14,308 nt of DNA from assembly GCA_025464425.1 (NCBI GenBank), contig JAODGV010000044.1:1-14308 (forward strand), read 5' to 3'. How positions within the stretch are numbered: position 1 is the first letter of the stretch; every line of letters starts with the position of its first letter. The position numbers were made by a program, and so were the translations under genes. Source of the DNA: Methanosarcinales archaeon (lineage in GTDB: Archaea > Halobacteriota > Syntropharchaeia > Alkanophagales > Methanospirareceae). Shown here one piece after another: positions 1 to 7,128 of the stretch. The notes under the pieces are model-generated. The model made no database searches, was not told the origin of the DNA, and saw only the letters and a program-made list of their open reading frames with translations.

Positions 1-1085
1 GTGGCTATTATATTGTTGCCGAGCTCACAGTATTCACCCACCATCATGCCTGACTTCAACTTATGGTACTCTCCACCTATTTCTATGGTGCTATCTTCAC
101 TGCGTGCCACGAGTCCGCATGTAACCTCCGTGCCGGTATCAAAGATCGAGTCATGTATGGAGCAGAACGAGCCAATACTGACCATATCCATGATTACGGA
201 GTTCCGTAGCTCGGTAAATGCCTCTATCCTGACGTCATTGCCTATGCTCGTTGATGGGTATATGCACACATTGGGACCAATCTCACAGTTATCCCCTATG
301 AGCACCGGACCCTTCAGGTATGAATTCGCTCTTATTACCGTGTTCTCGCCCACGGATACGCTGCCCGTGATAGTAACTCCTCGCTCCACCTTGCCCTGTA
401 TCCTGCTCATACCGGTCTTCAGCACTATATCATTCAGACGGAGTATATCCCATGGATAAACCGCATCGAGCCATGCGTCATGCGTCTCGTACGCCCGTAC
501 AGGATAGCCCGCGCGGACCATCTTCATCAGGCTTACGGGTAATTCATCCTCTAAGAAATCGAATATTGTCCTGTCAAATGCGTATATACCGGTATTTATC
601 AGATTGCTTATCTCCTCACCCGGCTTCTCAACTATATCCCTCACATAATCGCCATCCAGCATTACAACTCCATATCTGCTCACATCCTCATGCGGCTTTA
701 TCAGTATCGCATTCTCGTCCGCGGTCAGCAGTTTCGCAATTGTTGCGGCATCAATCACGTTATCGCCGGACAGCACGAGGAATCGGTGATCAACCATGTC
801 TTCCGCACACCGCAATGCGTCGCCAGTTCCGAGCAGGTGCTCCTGAACCACGTATTCTATCTCCACACCGAACTTACTCCCGTCGCCGAAATAGTCCATT
901 ATCTTCTCTTTCTTGTAGCCAACCACGAATATCAGGCGTCTTATGCCGTTATTCGCAAGCGCTTCCACAACATACTGGAGTACCGGCTTGTTCGCCACTC
1001 TTATCATTACCTTCGGCTTCGAGGCTGTGAACGGTCTCAACCGCTCTCCTTCGCCCGCTGCAAGCACCACCGCCTGGTTAAACAT
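1..1085 (-). CDS. GlmU-like bifunctional sugar-1-phosphate nucleotidylyltransferase / acyltransferase, C-terminus cut by window edge
   Basis: Probably makes a UDP- or dTDP-activated sugar (UDP-GlcNAc in the archaeal GlmU family) by joining a sugar 1-phosphate to NTP, with acetyl transfer by the C-terminal half. I translated the minus strand from ATG at 1085-1083; 361 codons are visible and the frame is open to base 1, so the end lies outside. Residues 6-30 carry the nucleotidyltransferase signature LAAGEGERLRPFT followed by KPK; SGDN at 107-110 is the metal/nucleotide loop, EKP at 153-155 and NTGIYAF at 164-170 are typical, and WLDAVYPWDIL (205-215) is the archaeal family mark. From about residue 230 the sequence becomes isoleucine/valine/glycine-rich hexapeptide repeats of a left-handed beta helix. 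A TATA-like stretch sits at 1101-1110. It is divergent from a glycosyltransferase operon, which suggests a shared polysaccharide or glycan pathway. Exact sugar specificity cannot be read from sequence. Confidence 0.9.
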   Translation of the reverse strand, partial: MFNQAVVLAAGEGERLRPFTASKPKVMIRVANKPVLQYVVEALANNGIRRLIFVVGYKKEKIMDYFGDGSKFGVEIEYVVQEHLLGTGDALRCAEDMVDHRFLVLSGDNVIDAATIAKLLTADENAILIKPHEDVSRYGVVMLDGDYVRDIVEKPGEEISNLINTGIYAFDRTIFDFLEDELPVSLMKMVRAGYPVRAYETHDAWLDAVYPWDILRLNDIVLKTGMSRIQGKVERGVTITGSVSVGENTVIRANSYLKGPVLIGDNCEIGPNVCIYPSTSIGNDVRIEAFTELRNSVIMDMVSIGSFCSIHDSIFDTGTEVTCGLVARSEDSTIEIGGEYHKLKSGMMVGEYCELGNNIIA

Positions 1086-1184
1086 TTCTCGACCTTAGCG
1101 ATATATTTTTCATCAATTTCATAACAGCATAGGGCATGATAACAATTAAATGTGCATGAAACTTAAAACTGTGATGATAGTGTT

Positions 1185-1382
1185 ATGATCGAGGAGATAG
1201 GTGTAACCGCGGGTAAAATATGGAACCTGCTACATGATAAGGGGGAGATGAGTATTTCCGGTGTGGTCTCAGGGGTAAACACATCACGGAGCATGGTATA
1301 TATGGGACTGGGGTGGCTGGCACGTGAGGACAAGCTGGAGTTCACAAAGAAGAGCAGGGGTGTCTCTGTCAGGTTGAAGTGA
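1185..1382 (+). CDS. Small winged helix-turn-helix protein, DUF2582 type
   Basis: A 65-residue protein that looks like the DUF2582 winged-helix family: N-terminal IGVTAGKIWNLL, then GEMSIS, a recognition-helix-like stretch around 32-47 containing YMGLGWLARE, and a short beta wing at 50-64. Such proteins are small DNA-binding-like domains of unknown role. The start ATG at 1185 has GTGATG at 1171-1176, eight bases upstream, complementary to the archaeal 16S 3' end. It ends one base before the start of the glycosyltransferase, so the two are almost certainly one transcript. A regulatory role on the divergent sugar-nucleotide gene or on its own operon is inference. Coding status is supported by family resemblance and tight spacing; the opposite-strand open frame here has no family signature. 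Confidence 0.8.
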   Translation: MIEEIGVTAGKIWNLLHDKGEMSISGVVSGVNTSRSMVYMGLGWLAREDKLEFTKKSRGVSVRLK

Positions 1383-1383
1383 A

Positions 1384-2628
1384 GTGCCTGTCAAGATATT
1401 GATGCTATCATGGGAATATCCCCCGCATAAGATAGGTGGTATTGCCGAGCATGTTGATGCACTCTCAAGAGCACTTGCAAGGGGAGGACATGAAGTGCAT
1501 GTGGTTACACCAGGCATGCATGGCGGTTACGAGCAGCAGCCGGATGGTGTTCATCTGCACCTGATAGAGGTTGACCCGTATATGCGGGATTACATAGCGA
1601 GAATGAACGAAGGAATGAAGGAAGTCGGGGCTTCTATCGTTTATGGCTACGGCATAGATGTGATACACGCACATGACTGGATGGTGAGTGATGCTGCGAT
1701 CGAACTTGCAAATGCGCATCAGATCACGCTTGTAGCGACCATACACAGCACAGAATTTGGCAGATCGGGTGGTATAAAGGAAGCGTATCAGATGCGTATA
1801 CATGATAAAGAACTGAGGCTTGTGAGTACAGCAGACCATGTAATAGTCTGTAGCGATAGCATGAAGAGGGAATTAAAAGGTCTGTTTGGCATCGAAGATA
1901 ATATCTCGGTTGTTCCAAATGGTGTAGAGGTGCCGAAGTTCAGTTTTGAAGTTGATAGATGCGCGCTGAAGTTGCAGTTCTGCGGCTCACGTGATACGAA
2001 GATGATACTATTCCTCGGTAGACTGGTCTATCAGAAGGGTGTGAACGTCCTGATAGGGGCGATGCCACGCGTCTTAGCTGAATGCCCGGATACGAAACTG
2101 GTGATAGTGGGAGAGGGACCGATGAGGCTGCAACTGGAGCAGGATGCGTTCTTACTCGGTGTCGCGGAGCATGTAGTATTCACGGGCTATCTCGACGATT
2201 ACACGGTCAGGTGCTTATTGAAAGCTGCGGATGTGTTGGTTATGCCCTCTATCTACGAACCTTTCGGTATCGTGGCACTGGAGGCGATGGCGGCGAGGGT
2301 ACCGGTTGTTGCGTCTGATGTTGGTGGCATTTCAGAATTGATAAATGACGGTGAGGGTCTGAAAGTACCGCCAGACAACTCATACGCACTCGCTGATGCC
2401 ATTGTAGCTGTGCTAACGGGTGAAGACGACGTTGTTCGGGATATGGTGGAACGAGGCTATAATAAGGCGATTGCCATGGATTGGGATGGTATCGCAGAGG
2501 CTACTGCGGGTATATATATGCATGTACTAACTTCAGCGACTAAAAATGAGGAATTAGAATCGAAGGGTGATAGAAACGACTACCGGGATGTGGAGACCGG
2601 GGATCTGTGGCAGTATCGGTACTCCTGA
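1384..2628 (+). CDS. Family GT4 glycosyltransferase, glycogen/starch synthase-like
   Basis: A 414-residue retaining glycosyltransferase with two Rossmann-type domains (GT-B fold) that would transfer a sugar from a nucleotide-sugar donor. The N-terminus WEYPPHKIGGIAEHVDALSR (residues 10-29) is the acceptor-side glycine loop seen in starch/glycogen synthase-like proteins. HAHDW lies at 95-99, the C-terminal domain starts near GRLVYQKG at 212-219, and the donor-binding E-x7-E motif is E292 to E300 within YEPFGIVALEA. The last 30 residues are hydrophilic and not conserved-looking. The start is GTG at 1384, one base after the DUF2582-type gene, implying translational coupling. No membrane segment is visible, so it is probably cytoplasmic or peripheral. 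The adjacent divergent nucleotidyltransferase suggests a glycogen-like polymer or surface glycan; specificity is not determined. T-rich stretches at 2750-2757 and 2772-2778 could terminate the transcript. Confidence 0.92.
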   Translation: MPVKILMLSWEYPPHKIGGIAEHVDALSRALARGGHEVHVVTPGMHGGYEQQPDGVHLHLIEVDPYMRDYIARMNEGMKEVGASIVYGYGIDVIHAHDWMVSDAAIELANAHQITLVATIHSTEFGRSGGIKEAYQMRIHDKELRLVSTADHVIVCSDSMKRELKGLFGIEDNISVVPNGVEVPKFSFEVDRCALKLQFCGSRDTKMILFLGRLVYQKGVNVLIGAMPRVLAECPDTKLVIVGEGPMRLQLEQDAFLLGVAEHVVFTGYLDDYTVRCLLKAADVLVMPSIYEPFGIVALEAMAARVPVVASDVGGISELINDGEGLKVPPDNSYALADAIVAVLTGEDDVVRDMVERGYNKAIAMDWDGIAEATAGIYMHVLTSATKNEELESKGDRNDYRDVETGDLWQYRYS

Positions 2629-2818
2629 GTGTGTGTATTTATAACATCCGGTCCATTGCCATCCATATCACTATGTATGTCATTGGTTTAATCCCATAAA
2701 TATTCCGTCGTTTAAATAGTAAATTTATGCCTGTTATAGTACATTGCAATAATTTTTTCACTGATTATAAATTTTTTTCAACATATCGAAAACTATAAAA
2801 AGATATTAATACATTAAT
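2629..2818 (+). promoter_or_regulatory. AT-rich intergenic region with T-tract terminators and TATA boxes
   Basis: This 190-base gap holds no open frame with family resemblance. On the plus strand there are T runs at about 2752-2757 and 2772-2778, typical of archaeal intrinsic termination, after the glycosyltransferase gene. Two TATA-like boxes precede the downstream regulator: TTATAAAT at 2765-2772 (would give a leader of roughly 24 bases) and TATAAAAA at 2794-2801 (about 22 bases from ATG, slightly close for a leaderless start). Which one is used cannot be decided from sequence. Confidence 0.55.
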
Positions 2819-3142
2819 ATGAAAGTGATGGAGATCCTGGAGAAGATATTCGGGAATAATACGCACATTCAGCTTATACTCCTGTTCTACAACAACGGTG
2901 GCTATTTCGATAACATCACCGGGCTTGCGAAGATGCTGGGTAAGAGCCACGTGACCGTCAGGAAGGTCGTTTCTGACCTCTTAGATGCGGGTATATTGAG
3001 CGAATTGCATATAGGGAAGTCGCGTGTGATAAAGATAAATGAGAACAGCCCTTATACCGAGGCACTCTTCGATTTCATCCATTCTATGCACAGTATAAGA
3101 GAGAAAAAGAGCATAAGAGAGATAATAGAAGCGAGGTCATAA
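2819..3142 (+). CDS. Winged helix-turn-helix transcriptional regulator
   Basis: A 107-residue protein with a clear winged-helix layout: helix 1 at 2-12, helix 2 at 15-25, a helix-turn-helix from about 33 to 62 (ITGLAKMLGKSHVTVRKVVS then DLLDAGILSE), and a beta wing at 62-73 (LHIGKSRVIKIN). The C-terminal helix (78-106) is charged and could serve dimerisation. It resembles MarR/ArsR-like archaeal regulators, but I cannot assign a family member or ligand. There is no Shine-Dalgarno sequence before the ATG, in line with a short or absent leader. It lies 51 bases upstream of the radical SAM gene on the same strand and could control it; that is inference from position. Confidence 0.82.
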   Translation: MKVMEILEKIFGNNTHIQLILLFYNNGGYFDNITGLAKMLGKSHVTVRKVVSDLLDAGILSELHIGKSRVIKINENSPYTEALFDFIHSMHSIREKKSIREIIEARS

Positions 3143-3156
3143 TCTATTTGTTAGAT

Positions 3157-3170
3157 TTTAATATATTTAA
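3157..3170 (+). promoter_or_regulatory. Candidate TATA box of the radical SAM gene
   Basis: The AT-only stretch TTTTAATATATTTAA starts at 3157, centred about 30 bases before the ATG at 3194, which would give a leader of only a few bases. No Shine-Dalgarno sequence of note precedes that ATG. A separate promoter would mean the regulator and the enzyme are not strictly one transcript. Confidence 0.45.
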
Positions 3171-3193
3171 TTAACATAGTTTATAAAGTAGAG

Positions 3194-4138
3194 ATGGGCA
3201 AAAGAGGCGTTCAATATTTCACGCTCTCGGAGATAGAACCAAGGGTGTGGTTCATGCTCACCGGCTGTAACTTCCGCTGTAAAGGCTGTTTCAGACCCGC
3301 ACGGGATGGTGGCGGGACACCACTCACTCCAGAAGAGACACTGAAACGTGCAGAACAGGCATGTCTCAGGTACTATGGTGAGCTACCACGCAAGGCGATG
3401 ATTACCGGCGGTGAACCCACTATTGATAGGGAATACCTGCTTGAACTCGTTCGGGGCTTAAATGAACGTGGATTTGAGGAGATCGTTTTGATGACCAATG
3501 GTTATGAGATAGGACGTGACAGGAACTATGCTTCTGATCTGGTAGATTCAGGGTTGACAGAAGCGCATGTGGATATAAAAGCCTTCTCCGATGATATTCA
3601 TAGATGGTACACCGGTAAATCCAACAAGCCAGTGTTAGAAGCAGTGAGGAGATTAAACGACACTGATATAGAACTGGTTGTTCAAACCGTTTATATGCCT
3701 GGTATTGTGGAGGATGAAGAGATAGAGAAGATAGCTATTTTCCTGGCTGGAGTGAATCACGATATAAAATACCGGATAAATCCGTTTGCACCCGCTTTTG
3801 CATTTGAGAAGGTATCCCGGCGTCCAACCATAGAAGAGATGGAACATGCATACGAAATCGCTTCCAGATACCTCCCAAATGCCATTATAAGCAGGAGTTG
3901 TTACCGTGAATATCCCACGCCACCACCACAGGAGACATGGATAACCGTTTATCCTGACCTCACTTTCAGGAGGAGAACCATAAAGGACCAGGAGGAGGAT
4001 AGAATCGCATGGCTTTCACGCTCAAAATCGAAACCGAGGGATGAGATAGTCAATGAAGTTGAAGAAGAGCGTGATAGTTTTGAATATCGTCAGAAGCTGG
4101 AGGAGGTAACAAGGCTGCCTCCTCATGGCTTGAGTTAA
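3194..4138 (+). CDS. Radical SAM enzyme, PflA-like, substrate unknown
   Basis: A 314-residue radical S-adenosylmethionine protein. The cluster motif is CNFRCKGC, with C25, C29 and C32 (CX3CX2C) binding the [4Fe-4S] cluster that cleaves SAM. ITGGEPT at 70-76 is the glycine-rich SAM-binding motif, and HVDIKAF in the middle of the barrel is the pattern found in pyruvate formate-lyase activating enzymes. After the barrel (roughly 15-240) a region with CYREYPTPPP and a charged, helical C-terminus of about 60 residues (290-314 very acidic/basic) follows; there is no second cysteine-rich cluster domain such as SPASM. No glycyl radical enzyme is encoded nearby, so activating-enzyme function is only a superficial resemblance. 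A winged-helix gene lies directly upstream. Family call is firm; reaction is unknown. Confidence 0.88.
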   Translation: MGKRGVQYFTLSEIEPRVWFMLTGCNFRCKGCFRPARDGGGTPLTPEETLKRAEQACLRYYGELPRKAMITGGEPTIDREYLLELVRGLNERGFEEIVLMTNGYEIGRDRNYASDLVDSGLTEAHVDIKAFSDDIHRWYTGKSNKPVLEAVRRLNDTDIELVVQTVYMPGIVEDEEIEKIAIFLAGVNHDIKYRINPFAPAFAFEKVSRRPTIEEMEHAYEIASRYLPNAIISRSCYREYPTPPPQETWITVYPDLTFRRRTIKDQEEDRIAWLSRSKSKPRDEIVNEVEEERDSFEYRQKLEEVTRLPPHGLS

Positions 4139-4158
4139 ACTAAAAAGTTTTGTGCGTT

Positions 4159-4184
4159 GTTCAGTTCGGTTCAGTTCGGTTCAG
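4159..4184. repeat. 10-base tandem repeat, 2.6 copies
   Basis: The unit GTTCAGTTCG occurs twice in perfect tandem and then as GTTCAG, lying between two convergent genes. The last partial unit contains the stop codon of pantoate kinase (TGA read from 4183 to 4181). It looks like a simple slippage repeat; no function is evident. Confidence 0.85.
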
Positions 4185-5070
4185 CGAGGCTCATGGATGA
4201 GCCAGGCACCGCAATGTGTTATTCTACTCGTCTTCACCTCGCCAAATTCCTCTAATGCTTCGCTATATCCGAGTACGAATACGGTATCACCGAGCATAGC
4301 GACACTGGCGACTTTACCTTCCGCCGCTACCGCTTCTATTGCATCGCGGCATCGTTCACATACCAGTTCGCTTTTCAATGCGAAATCACGCGCTGCTCGC
4401 ATGAATGTCTCAGGTTCTGGCTTCTTCAGTAGCTCTTTCATTGCTGCTCTTCCGGCTTCGTTCACTCTTCTCACGCATGAGTCCTCACGCAGAATATCGC
4501 TCGTTGATTTCTCACCGAATGTGACATAGCTTATCTCAGTTGCATACGGCACTGAAATGAAGTCGAGCATACCTATACCAGGTGGTCCAGGGCGTTTCCT
4601 TATCACGATACCGCCGCCATAAGCCTCCGCTATCACATCGCCCAGACCGGTATTGTTCACCACCTCCGCGCGATGCGCTATCTGTGCCACTTCATTCAAT
4701 GTCATATTGAGCGATAGGAGAGAATTCAACGCCAGTGCTGTACTGAGTGCACCAGCACCGCTTGCTCCGAATCCGCATCCAATCGGTACCTCAAACCGTG
4801 TTGATACCCGTATTCTGCCTGCATAGTGGCTCCTATTTTTGCCCACCATACACTGGAGGACATACTCCGTTGTTCTTGCCTCCCCTACCTCTTTACCGTT
4901 TATCTCGATACCGGGTCTTACATCATTGATGATACCTCGGTCTTACAGCCAGACTCCAGCACGATACCACAGCCAATGGAGCCTTTATACAGTGGATTCT
5001 CATTGTCACAGCTGACGAAGATACCGGTTATATGCGATGGCGAATACGCACTTGCATACGCTCCATGCAT
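4181..5070 (-). pseudogene. Pantoate kinase (GHMP superfamily), reading frame broken by one missing base near 4933/4934
   Basis: Pantoate kinase phosphorylates pantoate with ATP in the archaeal CoA pathway, which replaces bacterial pantothenate synthetase/kinase order. The 5' part (ATG at 5070) encodes SPSHITGIFVSCDNENPLYKG, the N-terminal signature of the family, then stops at TAA 4920-4918. The 3' part, open from about 4942 to TGA at 4183-4181, continues with IINDVRPGIEINGKEV and the GHMP ATP loop PIGCGFGASGAG (near residues 96-107). Adding one base after GT at 4935-4934 joins them as KTEV-IINDV and gives 296 residues, the usual family length. No ATG, GTG or TTG opens the second frame before 4849, and no slippery heptamer is seen. 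The rest is intact and well conserved, so a sequencing or assembly deletion is more likely than true decay, but I mark the gene as broken as given. Neighbours are convergent radical SAM and divergent dacZ. Confidence 0.85.
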
Positions 5071-5079
5071 TTGTATGGA

Positions 5080-5087
5080 TTTATAAA
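5080..5087 (+). promoter_or_regulatory. TATA box of dacZ, leaderless spacing
   Basis: TTTATAAA is centred 27-28 bases before the dacZ ATG at 5111. Archaeal boxes lie about 26 bases before the transcription start, so the mRNA would begin at or next to the ATG. No Shine-Dalgarno sequence is present, which agrees. The whole pok-dacZ divergent spacer is only 40 bases. Confidence 0.6.
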
Positions 5088-5110
5088 CCTGAGATGGTAT
5101 TATCTTATTA

Positions 5111-5689
5111 ATGGTGGGACGTGTTTGTAGAGCAAGGGCTAATTGCGTACCTGAAGTTCTGGAGACGGTGGTTGAGATAGCACTCAGCATAGCGCGGCAG
5201 AACCGTGATCAAAGGCGGCTGGGTGCTCTCTTTGTGGTTGGTGATGAGGAACGTGTGCTGAAGAAATCCATACCTCTCATTCTCGATCCCTTAGCGGGAC
5301 ATCCAAAAGATGCGAAGGACATAAGGAACGCGAATGTCCAGGGCACGATAAAGGAGCTTGCGAAGCTCGATGGGGCTTTCATTATCAGTACGGACGGTTA
5401 TGTTCTATCCGCAGCGCGGTACATAGAGGCGAGCTATCGGAATATCAACCTGCCCATGGGCTTTGGCAGCAGGCACATGGCGGCGGCATCCATATCCCGG
5501 GAGACGAACGCTATTGCGATCGTTGTATCGGAGAGCGACGGTGTCGTGCGTATCTTCGATGACGGTGAGCTGATAGCCGAGATAATGCCCGGGATATGGG
5601 AGCTGGATAAGATAAAGCCACATATAAGTGGCAAATATGAGCGGATAATAAACAAAGAGCAGGGTATAACGATGATAATAAAGGAGTAG
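5111..5689 (+). CDS. dacZ: Diadenylate cyclase (c-di-AMP synthase), DisA_N domain, archaeal DacZ type
   Basis: A 192-residue soluble protein made of a single DisA_N domain, which condenses two ATP into cyclic di-AMP, a signal linked to osmotic and potassium control. LDGAFIISTDGYVLSAARYIE (86-106) carries the catalytic DGA motif (87-89). GFGSRHMAAASISRETNAIA (117-136) is the nucleotide-binding segment; its RHM (121-123) stands where bacterial enzymes have RHR. The next stretch IVVSESDGVVRIF completes the fold. There are no membrane helices or DNA-binding domain, unlike bacterial CdaA or DisA, which fits the archaeal DacZ form. The ATG at 5111 is supported by TATA spacing. Pantoate kinase is divergent across 40 bases. 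No c-di-AMP receptor or phosphodiesterase is seen in the window. Confidence 0.9.
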   Translation: MVGRVCRARANCVPEVLETVVEIALSIARQNRDQRRLGALFVVGDEERVLKKSIPLILDPLAGHPKDAKDIRNANVQGTIKELAKLDGAFIISTDGYVLSAARYIEASYRNINLPMGFGSRHMAAASISRETNAIAIVVSESDGVVRIFDDGELIAEIMPGIWELDKIKPHISGKYERIINKEQGITMIIKE

Positions 5690-5738
5690 TGAGCTGTGTA
5701 GCTGCTCTCATGGTTTATTATGGAATAACTACATGCTT

Positions 5739-5786
5739 TTTATTTATCAAAATAGTTAATTAATACAGAGCGATAGATATAGGTGG
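5739..5786 (+). promoter_or_regulatory. Promoter and strong Shine-Dalgarno sequence of the 5793 gene
   Basis: A TATA-like TTTATTTA at 5739-5746 would place transcription start near 5769. AGGTGG at 5781-5786, six bases before the ATG, is a strong match to the archaeal anti-Shine-Dalgarno sequence. This leadered arrangement contrasts with the leaderless-type spacing of dacZ just upstream and supports translation of the small unknown gene. Confidence 0.6.
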
Positions 5787-5792
5787 AATAAT

Positions 5793-6143
5793 ATGAGTGG
5801 GATAAGACCAAGTATAAAAACCCTGAAGGATGTCGGGTACAGGGAGATAACGAGGAGCGAGGATGGTAGTCCGAAGAAAGTGTGGAGATGTTTTATAAAG
5901 GAAGGGAATTACGGCAGGTTCATTTCAATAGAACAGCACTGGGTACGGCGTATGGAAGGTGGCAGGATTGTTGAGAGTGACTGGGCGAGGAAGTCATTTA
6001 ATTTCCCTTTTGATAGAGAAAAGGCGCTTGGCACCTGGAATGCGGTAAGGGAGCTTATAGAGGAGGCTTTAGGTGGTTCACCACCTGTTGATGATCTGAA
6101 GAGAGAAGTGGAGGAAGAGTTCGGTCTGGATGAAGGATTTTAG
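5793..6143 (+). CDS. Uncharacterised 116-residue protein
   Basis: I do not recognise this protein. It is soluble, with no signal peptide or membrane helix and no cysteine pair or metal motif. The N-terminal half is basic and rich in beta-type segments (KKVWRCFIKEGNYGRFISIEQ, about 28-48), followed by WVRRMEGGRIVESDWARKSF (50-69), then a helix WNAVRELIEEALGG (about 81-95) and an acidic tail (DDLKREVEEEFGLDEGF). The basic beta part plus amphipathic helix could suit nucleic acid or partner binding, but that is speculation. Translation is supported by a strong Shine-Dalgarno sequence and TATA box. Its stop at 6141-6143 lies one base from the stop of the convergent FEN-1 gene, so both mRNAs must run into each other. 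Confidence 0.75.
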   Translation: MSGIRPSIKTLKDVGYREITRSEDGSPKKVWRCFIKEGNYGRFISIEQHWVRRMEGGRIVESDWARKSFNFPFDREKALGTWNAVRELIEEALGGSPPVDDLKREVEEEFGLDEGF

Positions 6144-6144
6144 G

Positions 6145-7128
6145 CTATAGCCAGTGCTCGATACTCTGTTGTGAGTCGCTGTGGCTCATCACGCGCTCGA
6201 GCGCTTTACTCACCCGCTCTTCTGAGAAGTCATGTTGCTCACAGAGGAACTCCTTTATCCTCGCCTCAGCCGGTTCTCGCCACTCCAGTTCGTACGTTGA
6301 ATCAACCTCAGGATGGAGGAATATATCACGAACGAGTTCATAGTTCGCTATGCCCTCTGTATCTATTACCGATTTCGCTATCAGATTATCAATGCTGTGA
6401 TATTCTTTAATGAGTTTCAATGCCCTCTTAGCACCTATACCCCGCACACCAGGGTTGAAATCGGTACCAACAAGTATTGCAATCTCCACAAGCTCCTCAC
6501 GCGTTATACCCAGAGCTTCTGTTATATCTTCAAGTATAGCAAGCTCTGGCTTTGCTCTCCTTCGTGGTGCACTGAGGTTTCTCACCATTACAGGCGCGCC
6601 GAAGAGCAGGCAATCGTAATCTTGAGAAGCTACGAGCTCGACATCGCCCCTCTGAGCCATAAATGCCGCCTGAGCCTCGCCTTCTGATGGCGCCTGCACG
6701 AATGGTATGCCGAGATAACCGAGCAGCTCCTTCGCATCTTCTACCACACCGGGCTCGAGCCTCGCAGATGCTTTAGCGTATTTTAGCGCTTCCTCGGGCA
6801 CTTCCGCCTCCGCCCACCGCCTCTCCGCCTCTGCACGCCGTTCCGCTCTCGCCCTGATAACCCCGGTCTTCAATATCGAGGGTTTGCCATCGAATACGAA
6901 TACCAGTTTCATACCCCTCGCCATCAAATTCGTCGTACGGTATATCAAGCCAGAGAGATGCGAGGTGACCCTGCCAGTGGAATCTTTCAGTGGTGTCCCA
7001 TCAGGCTGTCGGATTATACTCAGGAACTGATAGAGCATGTTATAAGCATCAACCGCAATGATCTTTCCAGAAAGTTCATCCAGACTGGCTTCCCTCAGCT
7101 CCAATATCTCGCTTATGTTCGTGCCCAT
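6145..7128 (-). CDS. fen: Flap endonuclease 1 (FEN-1/XPG family)
   Basis: Structure-specific 5' nuclease that removes flaps during Okazaki fragment maturation and base excision repair, working on PCNA. From the ATG at 7128 it has 327 residues. The metal-binding acids are all present: D27 (VDAYN), D80 (VFDGKP), E149 and E151 (PSEGEAQ), D170 and D172 (SQDYDCLLFG), D223 (GTDFNPGVRGIG, also the helix-hairpin-helix entry). The C-terminus QQSIEHWL (320-327) is a PCNA-interacting peptide (Q-x-x-I-x-x-W-L). An upstream GTG at 7143 would add five residues, but the family begins MG(V/T), as here, so I prefer 7128. It is divergent from tldD and convergent, one base apart, with the unknown gene at 5793-6143. 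Confidence 0.96.
   Translation of the reverse strand: MGTNISEILELREASLDELSGKIIAVDAYNMLYQFLSIIRQPDGTPLKDSTGRVTSHLSGLIYRTTNLMARGMKLVFVFDGKPSILKTGVIRARAERRAEAERRWAEAEVPEEALKYAKASARLEPGVVEDAKELLGYLGIPFVQAPSEGEAQAAFMAQRGDVELVASQDYDCLLFGAPVMVRNLSAPRRRAKPELAILEDITEALGITREELVEIAILVGTDFNPGVRGIGAKRALKLIKEYHSIDNLIAKSVIDTEGIANYELVRDIFLHPEVDSTYELEWREPAEARIKEFLCEQHDFSEERVSKALERVMSHSDSQQSIEHWL

Noticed and set aside
1..1030. Plus-strand open frames over the left-edge gene
   Set aside because: They lack family signatures and mirror the strongly conserved minus-strand nucleotidyltransferase.
4159..4184. CRISPR or attachment site
   Set aside because: The repeat is a short contiguous tandem without spacers, and there is no integrase, tRNA or cas gene in the window.
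4900..4945. Programmed -1 frameshifting in pantoate kinase
   Set aside because: No slippery heptamer or clear downstream stem-loop is visible, and the family is not known to use recoding; a one-base deletion or sequence error explains the data more simply.
5691..5707. Hairpin terminator after dacZ
   Set aside because: Only a four-base self-complementary AGCT pairing is found, with no T-tract directly after it.
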